Of a stretch of DNA of 64,000 nucleotides, positions 39,420-51,370 are shown piece by piece (position 1 is the first letter of the stretch; every line of letters starts with the position of its first letter). The translations under genes were made by a program, and so were the position numbers. Origin of the DNA: Larus michahellis (lineage: Eukaryota > Chordata > Aves > Charadriiformes > Laridae). The DNA lies in assembly GCF_964199755.1 (NCBI RefSeq), contig NC_133896.1, forward strand, positions 92,612,215 through 92,676,214. Reading direction: 5' to 3'. A model generated the notes under the pieces. The model saw only the letters and a program-made list of their open reading frames with translations. It ran no database searches and had not been told where the DNA came from.

Positions 39420-40900
39420 CCCGACCCCGAAACGTTTGTAGCTATTTACGATGATTATTTGTACCGAGTGCGGGAAGGCGGGAGGGTCGAGCTCTTATTG
39501 CAACTCTGCTCAGGTTTACGGCCGCGAACCGTAAGGGACTCTGCTGTAAAGCCGAGGTCTTCAGAGCCTCCGCTTTGGCAGGGAAACACCCCGAGAGCTG
39601 GTGGGACACCAGGTCTCCACGATTCATATGGTGCCGCCGAGGTGTCTTCTCTCCTGCGAGGCTCTGGGGCTTGTGCGCCGTGTCGGTCTCGGTCTCTCGG
39701 GGCGGGGGAAGTGTTTGATAGATTGTTTTCCAATGCCGAGGTTGAAACGAAAAGGCGGCCTTTGAAGCGTCGCTTATGAGACGCGCCGCGCAAACCTGGA
39801 AACCAAGTCGCCGGGGATCGGTCGTGAAACCTAAAGAGGGGATGGGGAGCCTGGAAATCTTTGCAGCAGCAAAGAGGATTTATCGCATAGCACCGGCTAG
39901 ACGGCGTCCGCCTGAGACGTGCGTTTAAAAATCAGAACGGGGGGGGAAAAAAAACACCCAATGCAAAAACCAGAGAAGATGCAGCTACAGTACAAGCGGG
40001 TCACGCGAGACCTGCACGGCCCAGGCCGGCCCGCATGCCCGGTGTCAGGGCGGAGGGAAGAAGGTGTGACCCAGACGTGTCGCATCTGCCGGCGAGGCCT
40101 TGGCCGGCCTCCCCCGGGCCGGGTAGGGAGGCGGCGGGCGAGGCCGCGGCCGCGAAGCGGAGCTGAGGATCGCGCAGCTCCACCACCGGTGGGAAGCGTT
40201 GGGAGGGGAAGGATCGCCTCGGGGGCAGGCCTGCAACTAAAGGCCCGGAGCCCCCGCCCCGGCTGTGAACTGCTTTGGTGACCCAGCTCGGCCTTTTTCG
40301 GTGCTGGAGGAAACACTCGGAGCTGCTCTTGTTTTCCCGAGCAGAGAGCAAAGCGCTGAGATTTCTCCTCCGCGGCTCTCTGGTTGATTCATTCACCCTC
40401 TCTGCTTTTATACGCTTGCCCATTGACTTTTAAAACTTCGCGAAGGTTTCTGTGCCCGGGGCTCCAGATACGGCTCCTGACACTTAAGAGTCTTGATCGG
40501 CTTTTTCCCTTTCGCAGGAAACCGCACGGCCCATGGGGGTTTCTTCTCCTCTGCTCCAAGTTCAAAGGCACAGTCCTGAAGTCGTTAAGGGGGCAAAAGG
40601 GACAAGTGCGGGGGAGGCAGAGGGTCAGGAGTGCAGGGTCGAAGCCATTAGAGCCGCCGCCTCTACGGGCTCGCCCTTCTCGGCCTCAGCCTTTCCCTGC
40701 GGGCATCGCCCCGTTCCTTAGGACCCGGGACCTTAAGGGACACGGGGGGAAGGGAAATGTCACAGTATTTCTCTTTGGAAACAATAAAGAGATAGCACTG
40801 AGGGCCACCGAGCTCACGAAGAAGTGACCCCGTCGGGGAACGGGACTTGAGGAGAGCACAGTTTCCCCACACGCTCTCTTCTCCCTTCTTGGGATCCATG
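39420..40900. promoter_or_regulatory. CpG island 4
   Basis: CpG-dense, particularly 40,000-40,280. All long frames overlap each other on both strands and show no conserved domain. The flanks 38,310-39,420 are AT-richer and hold nothing recognisable. Confidence 0.65.
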
Positions 40901-41579
40901 ATCCCGAAGGTCCCGGGGCAGGCATATCCCTCCTAACAAATGGGAAAAAAAAAGTATTTCTCTGCCGCTCCCGGGACCTGTCTCTCTCCATCCCCTGCAT
41001 CCCCTGTCAGCCCGAGGGCGTCTGCTGGTGAAATCTTCCCCTCGCCGCCGCCCTCCGCTCCTTCCCTACAAGTTATTGGGTTACACTCGGCTGCTGCGTT
41101 ATACGGGGCATGTGCTGGGTTGTTAGAAGCCTCTATAAAAGAATAAAGCCTTAGTGGCAGCCCGAGCCTGAAACTTGTTTCCCTACACGTTATAACACAG
41201 TCCGCAGACGCCGTTTAGTAGCGACGGGATTGGGGCTAGTAGAAAGACGAGTCTCGTATTATTTCTATTTGATCGAAAGAAGAAAGCCGTGTAAGGTGTT
41301 TCCTGTCTACTTGAGATTTTGTACGGCCCTTTAGGCAGGTTATTTCTTTGGAAAACAGCCACGGAGCCCATTGTCTTTATCTGATGCTTGAAAGATTGGG
41401 GAGGAGAGGAAGGAGAAAAATCATTGTTAAAAAACACTTTGAAGTTGTGCAACTGTTGCTGCTCCAATTTTTTTCTCCAGTTTCCAGATGCACCAGAAAT
41501 CGTTACTTTGATCTCACAAAGCAGCAATTTATATTTTTTAATTTTTTGGGGAAAAAAAAAAAAAAAAAGATTGGGTAAC

Positions 41580-43480
41580 TCAGAGCGTAATGGCAAACAT
41601 GCCGGGAATGAGGTCATCGGGCAGCGCGGGGAGGGCCTGGGGAGGCGGGAGCGAACGCCGAGAGCTCAGGAATGAGGCGGCGGGGAAGGAAGGGGATTTC
41701 TCTCCAAACGAGCCCGCTTGCCGGAACATCTGCTCAGGGCTAGTTTTACATCCCGACTCGTCCACCAGGGAAAAGTCCCTGCCAGTGCACATGGGGCTGG
41801 CTGGAGCGTGCGAGGGGACCTTCCCTTCCCTGCTTCTGGCTTCCCGCGGCTGGCGGGGGAGGCGCGATGCCACGGAGAGAGGCGCGCACACGTCGGGTTT
41901 TGCGGGGAGCCCGGGAGCTGCTAAAAGCGCGGCTGGACACATGGCGAGGGCCAGGACGCGGAGGGGTCCCGACCCCTCTTCGTCAGAGCAGGCGGGAGAT
42001 GTGGGGGAACCCTCTGCTTTCGCTGGTGCACGGCCAGCCCCCTTTGAGCGCTCCCCAAAAATGGATCGCCCTAGACGAAACCACGAGCCTCGCGCCTCTT
42101 GCAACGCTCCCAGCTCAGGGAGGCGTGGGGTGGCGTTACCAAAGCCAACTCGGTTTCGGCGTTACCGAAGCCAACGATTCCTGTGCCCGCCGGGGTGGGG
42201 GCAGCTCTCCCTCGTCTGCTCTCTCTTGCCAAAAGGCGCCTGGACCGGCATCCCGGTCCCTACGGTCACGGCCGCCGCCGGCCCCGCGGTGATGGCGAGG
42301 ACAGTGCTAAGAGCGCCCGGACGGGAGCAGCAGGCTGCCAGCTGCCTCCCCGGGAGGGCGGGGGGGGGAGCCCTCGGGCCGCCCCCCTCCCTAACCGAGC
42401 CCCAGCCACCTGCCTGAGGGCTTCACTCCCGGGAGAGACCCACCCGTGCCGAGGTCGGGAGTTTATTTTGCTAAGGAAAATCAAACGCGAGAGTGCCGGG
42501 GGGACGGGACGGGACGGGGGGGACGGGACACACGACACGGACCCGAGACACACCGATCCCACCGCTCTCCCACCGAAAAACAAACAGCGCCGTGTCCCTG
42601 GCGTGGGCTGTGTTAAACGCGGCGTTGAACGAGGGTGATTTTCTTGCTGGGCAACCGCTGCCGCTGCCTGGCATCCCGAAGGTGCCGACTCGGGTCAGTC
42701 CGCTGTCCCTAAAGCCCACACAGAGAGTAAAGTGGCTCTGTCGGGAGCACGTCGTGCCCCCGTGGGCGTGGGGCTGTTTCCAGAGCCTACTCTACCTGGC
42801 GCCCGCGCTGGAGGGAGCCCGGCCCCGGCTCTGCTTCTGCCGTGCCTGGGGGCGCCCCGCTAGGGATGCATGGAGGATGATGCGCCCTTCTCCCTTGGCG
42901 CGGGTGGAGACATACCCACAGCAGCAGCCTGCGAGCCGGATTTCGGTGTAAGGCCGCCTGGACCCACGCGAGCCACCGGCACCACGAAGACCTGTCTCCG
43001 ATCCCGCTGCTGCCAAGGGGCGAGACGGCTCCAGCCGCCGATGGCTGGCGAAAGCGCCCAGGCAACGCAGGGCAGACACCTCCCCGCAGGCTGGGTCCCC
43101 GTGTGGGCTGGCGTGTCACCGCCTGGACGGCCCCGGGAGCAGAGGGCCCGGCGTTGCCGCAGACCCCGCTCCCCTGCGCTGTGCGGGCCGCTCTCCGCCT
43201 CCCCAGCGGCGAGTCCCGCAACCCGGGCACGGCGGGGCAGAGGTGCGGGGAGAGGAGCACACGCCAGCGGGAAGGCGAGGTGACCGCAGGGGGCAGAAGG
43301 AGACCTGCCGGCTGACAGCCAGGCACGCGGTCGCCTCCCACCGCAGCCTCGGGGCGGGAGCTGCGGGCGGGGAAATCTGTGATCTCCAGGGGAGTGGGCA
43401 GCCCGGTGCCGCTGGAGGTGGGTCTCCCCTGGGAAATGGGACCGCGGTGACCCACGGGTGAGGTGGCGGGATGTGTCGCG
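41580..43480. promoter_or_regulatory. CpG island 5
   Basis: About 1.9 kb of continuous CpG-dense DNA. It includes a G-quadruplex-forming stretch (42498-42527) and a hairpin-forming tandem repeat (42132-42175). A pure A-tract at about 41,552-41,568 marks its left side. No gene is recognised. Confidence 0.7.
42132..42175 (+). repeat. Two 18-bp direct repeats, 26-bp period, with a stem-loop
   Basis: GGCGTTACC-AAAGCCAAC (42132-42149) and GGCGTTACC-GAAGCCAAC (42158-42175) differ at one base. Between and within them GGTTTCGG and CCGAAGCC can pair around CGTTA. Each unit also holds TGGC...GCCAA, like an NFI site. Confidence 0.8.
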
Positions 43481-43589
43481 GCCGTCTAAAAAACGTATTT
43501 TTAAAAGAGGAGAAATGGAGGGAGGACAAAAGCGACAGAAACGAGATGCTGACACTGAGGAGTCGCAGGGAGACATCAACATTGGTGCC

Positions 43590-43720
43590 TATAGACCACA
43601 TCAAAGGACTGCAGAGCAACAATAACATGCCTTGAAATACTTCTTAATGCAATGTTTGCATTGGGCAAGTCCACAAATGACGCCGAATTTGCCATCACAG
43701 GGGAAAGAAAGCAGCAGATG
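43590..43720. promoter_or_regulatory. Candidate enhancer between CpG islands
   Basis: An AT-richer patch inside CpG-rich DNA with a TCF/LEF-type site (TCAAAGG, 43601-43607), a SOX-type site (AACAAT, 43618-43623) and an inverted repeat AATGCAA-TGT-TTGCATT (43646-43662) resembling paired POU half-sites. Function is inferred from motif clustering only. Confidence 0.35.
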
Positions 43721-44079
43721 AGGAGGTTTAGCCAACATTCCTCTGAAACCCGGCTTTAGAGGGAAAAGAGAGGAAGGGAGAGGGAGAGATTTTTATAATC
43801 CTGAAAGGCAAGAGGAAAAAACCACATCAACGCAGAGCAAGCAAATGCGGCAGGGCAGGATTATCAGGGCACAGGGGGATCTTAACAAATGGACCGATCT
43901 GCAACAAGACATTTGTTAAGAAGAAAACTTCGAATCAGGATCGCTGCGGGGGCATTTTTGACTCTGAGGCTATTGCTCGGCCCTCTTATTTTAAGAGAGG
44001 CCACACTTGTCCCCCTTGTGCATCCCCAGCCCATTCCCCAGGAGGGATTTGGGAGCATCCACAGACTGAGCCTCGTCCC

Positions 44080-45690
44080 GGTCCCTGGAGAGCCTTCCCG
44101 CGGCGGGACGTCCCGATGGGGGACGTCTCTCGCACAGATGGGGAAGGAGGGAAACGGGGGAAAATGCGTGTGCAGGCGAGGAGAAAGCCTCCAGGTTCCG
44201 GTCAGCCTCTGCCAAACAAGCAGTCACATTCAGATGAGCGCTTAATTGCTATTGTGTTTTTGTTTTCCAAAAGCAGAGCCCCTATTCCCCGAGCGCGGCT
44301 GAAGTGTGGCACAGGCTGGCTTTGTCTGGTTGCTGTGCGGCCGCCCGCGTCATGCTGCTCCCGCCTGACTGAAGCCCAAAGTCAGGAGTACCTATTTAGC
44401 CGCCCGCCGCCCACGCACGAAAAAAAAACCGCTGGATGCAGGCGGCTGAACACCCCCTGCAGGGACAGCGGGACCGAGCCCTGCAGCCGGGTCTCCCTCC
44501 CTCGCTGGCTGCTCATCCCCCGGGTGTGTGTGTGTGTGTGAAACCTCTTTGCGCTCCGTGAGGGGCAGATTCCGATCTAAATTTGCTTTGCTGCCCCTTC
44601 TCCCGTGGGCGAGCTGCTCTCCCCACCGCAGCCGGCTCTCCCACCCCACCCGCCCGAGCTCCACCGCTGGCCAGCAGTGCCTTTCCCAGAGCTGCAACGG
44701 GCTCCGACTTCCGCAAAGGCTCTGCAGGGAACCTCGCGGTTGCTGCGCCCACCTCGGGCAGCCTCGGGAAGCGCTGCCGGGCTGCCCGCCCTCGCCCCAG
44801 GCCGGCCGGGGGGTTCCGCTCTCCCCTGCTGCGGGGATGTCCCTGCCATTCGGCCACTGCGGACGGGAGCCGGCTGCAGCAGCCCCGCACATTGTTCTGC
44901 GAGAGCCTGGAAGGCGGCGTTACGGGAGAGGGCGAAGCGGGGGGGCTCCCGCGGCGGGCTGGGCAGGCCGACCGGCGCCCCACAGTTCTGGCGTCCCGCT
45001 CCCGCCGGCCCCGCGCCGGACGCCGACCCCCCGCCGGTCCCGCTCTGACTTCGCTGCGGCCGCTGAGCCCGGTGCCCGGCCTCACGGCCCCAATCCCGAA
45101 AGAGCTCGGGAGCGGGCTCGCTGCTCCCCGGGGGCGGGCTGTAAGCCCTCGGGCTCCTCCTCCAGGGATGCCACACGCCGCTCGCTTGACCCTGGGCGAC
45201 TCCGTGCCCCCTCCGACAGGGACGCGCCGGGGGGAGCCACGGGGGCAGGGAGAGGCCGTGCGGCGGGGCGGGAGTGGGGGGCATCGCACACGCTGCCGGG
45301 GTCGCAGGATCGCGGCTTCGGGGCGAGGTCTCCTCCGGATCATGGAAAGAGAAGATAAATTCACTCGTAGTATCAATATCACGATAGAAAGTGACCCCGA
45401 CAGGAAAGCAGCCTGCGCCGAGGCGGGAGCGGGGGAGATCTTTGTAGGTTTCCGCGCCTTTGCTGGGAATTACCGGGATGGGATTTGGGGCAACGAGAAG
45501 GCTGCGCCGAAGGAGGACTAAAGGTACAGCTGGGTCAGGGGGTGCCCCACGGCGGCATCGCCCGTCGCCCTCCTCCGTTCCCTTCCAAGGTTTCTATCTT
45601 CCATCCGGGAAAAAGCCCTGCGAGGCGGGCAGGGCAGGCGGCAAACGAGGGACCGTAGGCGCTAGGAGCAAATCCTCCCGGGGGCAGCCC
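44080..45690. promoter_or_regulatory. CpG island 6
   Basis: Very CpG-dense, especially 44,740-45,300. A short TG repeat lies at about 44,523-44,540. The overlapping long frames on both strands reflect GC bias. A small frame with a good start context at 45342 is listed separately. Confidence 0.7.
45342..45521 (+). CDS. Small open frame with strong start context, unrecognised (tentative)
   Basis: 59 codons from an ATG with A at -3 and G at +4 to TAA. It begins M-E-R-E-D-K-F-T-R-S-I-N-I-T-I-E-S and ends E-K-A-A-P-K-E-D. The first 20 codons are AT-rich and look unlike the surrounding GC-rich filler. A GGTACAG donor-like site follows the stop. No family is recognised and the frame is already open upstream of the ATG. 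It may be a small first exon of an unannotated transcript or chance. Confidence 0.2.
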   Translation: MEREDKFTRSINITIESDPDRKAACAEAGAGEIFVGFRAFAGNYRDGIWGNEKAAPKED

Positions 45691-46799
45691 AAAATTTAGC
45701 TCTGGGATAGCCCAGTCCCCTGTAGCGTTTAGGTTACTAGAAACTAATAAAAACAGTATTAGAAACTACTAAAAACTCGCTTAATAATACATCTGGCTAA
45801 ATTCCGGGCGCAGAGCAAGAGCGGGCGAGGTTTGCGATGCAGAAAGGGAGCCCGGGCCGGGGCCCGGCGGATCATGGCCGTTCGGTGGGGACCGGAGCCG
45901 GGTTTCCGGCGTGCCTGCTTTACTTTACACTGCAGTCGCATTTCTCGTGGGGCGAAATAAACCGTGTTTGAAGTTCCCGGGGTTGTGCCGCGTACACTGC
46001 TGCCCGTCGTAGAGGCCGAGCACCGCTCTCCCGGTTTTGTGGTCGTGCCCAGCGCCGATAGCACGGCGGGATAAACGCCTGTTTTCGATAGCAGACTGAT
46101 CACATCCCGCAGCCACCGCTCTTTTGAATAGTGCCATTAAAGTCTGCTGCGTTTTAGGATCGGCCCTAAACGGGATTGTTTACAGTATAACACATCGTGT
46201 ATGAGGTAGGGGAGCGCACAGACGTCTCTTGGTTCAAAGAGCTGTGCCTTGAAGAGAGAAAAAAAAAATCACCTTATATTTATTTTTTTGACTGAACACA
46301 CATTGAAATGCTGTGCGCAGCTCGGCTTTCTTCCTTGGAAAAGCGGACTTTGGAACCCGTCTCGGTAACAAGGAGGCGGTTGTCCGTCTGCAGCGCCCCA
46401 TACGAGAACCATTGTGTGCGAGACACGCAGCTTTTTCTAGGGAACGCCGCTTTTTCGGCGGGTGCGAGGTGTAGGGACAAGGGGAGACAAGGGGGATCTT
46501 GGCTGCCAGGTGGGGTCCGGCTTGGACCGGGGGGCGGTGAAAGCAGGCTTGGCTTTTCCAGTTCCTTCTCACAGCCCGTCAGCCTCAGCTGGGGCGGCTG
46601 CAAGGTAGGGTGAGCCCCGTGTGGGGGTGAGGACCCATTACACTCAGTCCTGCGGGTTCGGGAGCTGAGGGTTGCATTGGGGCTGTAAAAATTTAAAAAA
46701 AAAAAAAAAAAAAGAAAGAAATCACGACAAAACCCCACGAAAATTTTCAAAACCCTCAATCGACCCAAAATTATAATAGCGGCAATAATCTGCGAAGAA
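45691..46799. other. AT-richer spacer between CpG islands
   Basis: Mixed sequence with an A-tract at 46,695-46,713. No gene, RNA or repeat family is recognised. Confidence 0.5.
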
Positions 46800-48060
46800 G
46801 TAGCTCTTCAACGCGCCGCCGTGTAAATGCTGTTTGCTACCGGAGTGAAAATGATTTTTTCTTTCTCGGCGGAAAAGTAGAGCCGGCCGCCCGGCTGGGA
46901 CCAGTCACCTAGGAAACTAAAATCTCCCCGACAGAACTCATGCGTGGGCTGCCCCACGCCTGGCCCCGGACCGGCTTTCCCGGTGCTCCTCGCATCCCTC
47001 CGGCCACATCGCGGCGAGGCGTGGGGCGAGAAGGGAGGCATCCGCGGCCCGCTCCGGGCTCGGAGCAGTAGCGGTGCTGAGCTCAAGCACGGCAGGGCTG
47101 AGTCCCTCGGCCACCGGGAGATGCTTGTCGCCTGGCCGGCAGCCTCCCCAGGACCGCTTCGTGTGCCCTGACGGTGAGTCTGGTTAAAGCTCTTGTCCTA
47201 GAGCTTATTTAGATACAGTCCCGCTGCCGGATTTCCCCCCGCTCTTTCCGAGCTCCCTTAACTCTCTAGATCTTCTTCTCCGAAACCCTGCAAGGGCGGA
47301 TTATTTATTGGAAAAATAATAAACCAACCAAAATAATTCAGACCCAAGAACTGCTTTGAGATCTCTCTCAGTCCCCTCCCGCCGGCCAACGCCGCCCCCG
47401 AGTCCACCTGCAAACGGGGACAGGGGCAGGAAAGAGGAGGCCCCGAGGAAACCTCAGCGACCCACTGCAGATGGGGCCGGGGGAGCCGGCAGGGGGGCGG
47501 TGGAACCCAGCCCCCCCGTCCCCTCGGCACCAGCCTTCCCGTGTGAGCCACCTCGTCTCGCTTTGCCACCTCTTCTAGGGGGAGCGGGGGCAGGTGTGGC
47601 TGTCAGGATGGTAAGGTGGCGAGTGGCGAGCTGTGGACAGGCTGGTACGGCCGATTAGACACCTATTTTCCTTCGCGTCCCTCTCCTGCTCGGAGGTGCC
47701 GAGCGTAGGGCAGCCTTTTTGGGGACATCTCTGCTCTCCAGCGGGCTTGTCGGCCTCTGCCCTCCGTGGAGCTGCCGCCTGCCTCTCGCCACCCGAGAGC
47801 AGCAGCCACGCAGATTCACCTGTCAGCAGAGACCTCAGCACAAGGCAGGGAGAAAATCTGCAGAGGAGGGTTTCTCCCCGAGGAGGAGAAGGGGGGAAAA
47901 TAAATATATTATAAAAATAAGGAGGCAGGAGCAGCCGGGAGTGGGTCCCGGGGCGCCCGTGGGTGTGAAGTGGGGTGTCCCGGGCCGACGCGCCCCCAGG
48001 CTGCGCCCGGGGACTGCAGCGCACAGGGAGCGAGGAGCAGACCCAGCGCGCCTGTGTCTG
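46800..48060. promoter_or_regulatory. CpG-rich block 7
   Basis: CpG-dense with an AT-rich interruption at 47,290-47,340. Two T-box-like half-sites occur close together (GGTGTGA at 47962-47968, then GGTGT a few bases on). No coding gene is recognised. Confidence 0.55.
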
Positions 48061-48289
48061 TCTGCGGGTTATAATGCGTGCAGGGAAAGCTGAAAGCTGC
48101 AGAAACTCGTCCACCCTGCTTTCAGCCAGGAGAACTGGGTTTGTAGGCGGCAAATGAAGAGAGAGATCATCTAGACCCTCGCTTATCTCCCCGGGTTGTT
48201 CTGAAGTTTGGCGTGGTAAATACAAAATGCATGGCTTTTAACCCTGCCTGTGTTGTTCCAAGTTAGTAGCTGAGAAGGCAGAAGGGTCT

Positions 48290-49400
48290 CTAGACGGGAC
48301 TTTCGTCTTTGTTTGCGAGGGGAACCTGCTTTGTTTGAATTATTCATCATAATTGCCTATTTCCAAACAGCTCCACGGGGAGGCTCCGAAATGCAGTCAG
48401 GTCTGATTAGTGCCTGCGAAGAATCGACGCCCGGAGCTGGAGGAAGTTCAGGGACAATTTAAGTTCCCGATTCGCCTTCCCTCCGGGAACACTGGGGCCG
48501 GGATGGGGCTGGAGAGGGGGGGAGGGGGGACAGGCCCGGGGACACGGGGCATTTTGTTGCCTTAAGCTCAGGAAACCTGCTGATGCTTTTTTGCTTTTCC
48601 TGGTCTCCTTCTGCCGCCCCGAAAATAGGAGAGCCAGAAATAATGTACGCGCGTTGGTCTGCGGTGCCGAAACAAGTGGGGGAGAAATCCTGGTAAAATG
48701 GAGGGAAAGTAGTGGCTTAGTGGCTGTTTTTTGTAGTCCAAGTGTATAATCGGATTTTTTTTCTCTCCTGATAGAAAGCAGATAAATTTATGAAGGGAGA
48801 GCTAAGAGAATAATTACAGGGTGAAGGTAGTTAAATTTTATTTCGAGTCCCAAAGGCAAAACCTGACATTTTATTGCAAACATCTGGAAGGCTTAAGAGA
48901 CTGGCATGGTGTTTGTTTAAACACTAATAGAGATTTTTATTCTGTAAAACACAAACAAAGCCCATTTAAAAACACTTGAGACTGTAAATATTTTGCGGTG
49001 GTTCAATTCTCAAAGCCTGAGAAAACCGGGGGAAGGGGAGGGGGGGGGGGAGAATCGACGGCATAATAGGGGTATAATTATGAATTAGTTAATAATGCGC
49101 AACAATACCGTTTGTGCAGACCATAAAAATAAATTGCAGGCGTATTTTTTTCCGCAGTCACAATAACTGACCCCGCGCAGCCCGGGAACATCACCTCGCT
49201 CGAGTTTCCAAGCGGCGACTTGTGTTCGCTTTAAACTCGCCTCTTATGAGAGCGCCAGCCTCGAAATCCTCCGGTCCGTTTTAAAAAGACAATCGACGTT
49301 GCATTAAAATCCAGTAAATCACTTGCTCACGTTATCAGACAGCCTTCAGCCCGCACCCGCTGACTAGTTTTAACATTGTTTTCAATTACTAACTTAAAAA
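48290..49400. promoter_or_regulatory. Candidate conserved regulatory block upstream of TBX15
   Basis: About 1.1 kb of AT-rich DNA packed with homeodomain-like TAAT/ATTA cores (e.g. AGAATAATTACAGG, GAATTAGTTAATAATG), a FOX-like TTTGTTTAAACA and a HOX-like CATAAAAATAAA, lying between CpG islands about 3.5-4.5 kb upstream of the TBX15 exon. It has no coding frame and no transposon. This is the style of conserved non-coding enhancers at developmental genes, but conservation cannot be tested here. Confidence 0.4.
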
Positions 49401-49779
49401 AAAAAATAAATAAAAATCCCCGGGCTAGGTCTGGCTAAAGGACCGTTGGTGAGGTTTTCCTTGCTGGTGAAGCAGGGTTTGAAAGTGGCTGGGCTCAGCC
49501 CTTGCGAGCAGCACATCTGGACAGCACTCCCGCCCCGCAGCCGGCTCCCCTTATTTCTCTTTTTTTTTCCCCCCAAATATTTCCATATATAAACAAATAT
49601 TTTCAGGCTCGCTCCGCGACAACTGGAAAGCAGGAGTGAATGATTTCTTTATAAACCCCGGGGCCTGGCCCTGCGACCCTTGCTCCTGCCACTTTATTCC
49701 AGGGAGCAGTTTCCTGGATTTAATGGGAGCTACCCCTGCGAGTAAGGGTCTGGAATAAAGACCAGGCAACGGGACGCAT

Positions 49780-51370
49780 TCATCTCCGGCGGCCGGGGTT
49801 CAGAGTCGGATCCGAATCCAGATTAAGCCCAGGCCGACTCCAGATTTACGCCGTTTGCCGCGGGGAGCGGGGACCCGGTCCCTTAACACCGCTCCGGCTG
49901 GGAAGAGCGCCGGGGACCGGCGGCGCAGCGCGGATGCGTTTTGCTCAGCGGGATTTTGGCGCAAAGGCTGAATCGAAATCCCATCCCCCGGCTTGAGGAG
50001 CGTGGGTTTCTCTGAGCGAACCGTCTCAGCTCGGGGAGCAGAGGTCCCTGCGAGGGGGCAGCGTTTGCTCTCCCCCCTTTCTCCCTCCCCATCCCCATCC
50101 CTCCCCTTTCCCCCCGGCACATCCCCGTGTGCGTGGGGCCGCGAGGTCTCTGCAGGGGCTGCCCTTTCCCTCCGCTCGCACTGAGAAGCAGCAATGCCTT
50201 TGTGTTTTATCGCTGTTGCACCGCCCGGCGCAGACGGGCAGTGGGAGGGAGAGCTGTGCTAAACCTCACGGGCACCGGCGCAGCGGCAGGGAGGCTGGAG
50301 AGGAGCGGCCCCGACGGCGGGTCTGTGTCCCCGCGCCCCCGGACACCCCTCCCGGGACCGCGGGGAGCTGCTCTCCCGTCCCTGGCAAAAAGGTCCGCTC
50401 CCTGGGGTCTGTCAATTAGGGGCCGTATTGGCATGGTAACTCCGCTGTGTGTCTGCTTGCTGCTCTGGAGGCTGCGTCCCGCTGCCGGGGCCGGGCGCGG
50501 GGTGGTCTGACATGGCTAACAGACCCCGAGCAGCAGCGCGGGGCGGCCCTAGGTAAAAGACCCAAAAGGGGTCGGGGCTGATTTAAACTGTCAACCCATA
50601 AAGCCACACTTGGCGCTGTGGAAAACGTATTTCGGAATTCCTAAATCGGCCCCCAAATTTCGTTTGAATCGCCCTGCCTTTCCAACACCATTTCCTCTCG
50701 CTAAAACGCCATAAATAATCCTCTGTTTTCTTGGGCTCTCTTTCTAAAGTCTCCCTCCAGCTTCTTTAAAAGCCTTCCTCGGTGTCTGTCTCCCAGACGA
50801 GTGTTTCCGAGGCTTTCGGAAATAGGGAAAAGGAATTATTTATTTATTTATTTCAGTCTGGGAGACATTCCTCCGCCGAGGGAAGGACACACAGCCGGGG
50901 CACCCGCTGGAAAGGCATGTGCCCCCTCTGGGTCCCCGCTCCTCGGTCAGTCCCGCTGCTGGCTCTCTCCAAGCCGCTGCCTGTCTCCCCTTCCCGCTGC
51001 TCCCCGCGGAGCCGGGGAGTGGGGCAGTGCCGGGGGCTGGGTGGGGGGCACACGACACCCCCTGTGGCAGCGCCTCTGTGCCCGGCGGTGAGCCCTCGGC
51101 GAGTGACCTGTCAAAGGCGATGTACAAGAGGGGAGGGGAAAGGAGCGGCGGGGGGGGGGGGCTGGGTGGGGTGGTATGAGGGGGTGTAGGGCGGGTGATG
51201 GGGACGCACAAAACCTGCTCCTCGGCCTAGATAACAGGGCTTAGTTTTCCGGGAGTTCCCGAAGAAACGGCTTCTTTCTCGCTCTTTCTCCGAAAGCCCT
51301 TTCCGTGCGTGTGAACCCAGGCGGACTTTAGGTCGGGGAAAGGGGGCCGAAAGTCTGCACCGTACCACGT
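49780..51370. promoter_or_regulatory. CpG island 8
   Basis: CpG-dense DNA 1.5-3 kb upstream of the TBX15 exon, with a G-run at 51,149-51,160. No gene is recognised in its overlapping frames. Confidence 0.65.

Noticed and set aside
42498..42527. Telomere-like or CRISPR-like repeat array
   Set aside because: The GGGAC repeats are too short and few; there are no spacers and the setting is a vertebrate CpG island.
44513..45521. Open frames of up to 312 codons on both strands
   Set aside because: They overlap one another in several frames of CpG-dense DNA, have biased R/P/G/A composition and no family motif. GC-rich DNA has few stop codons.
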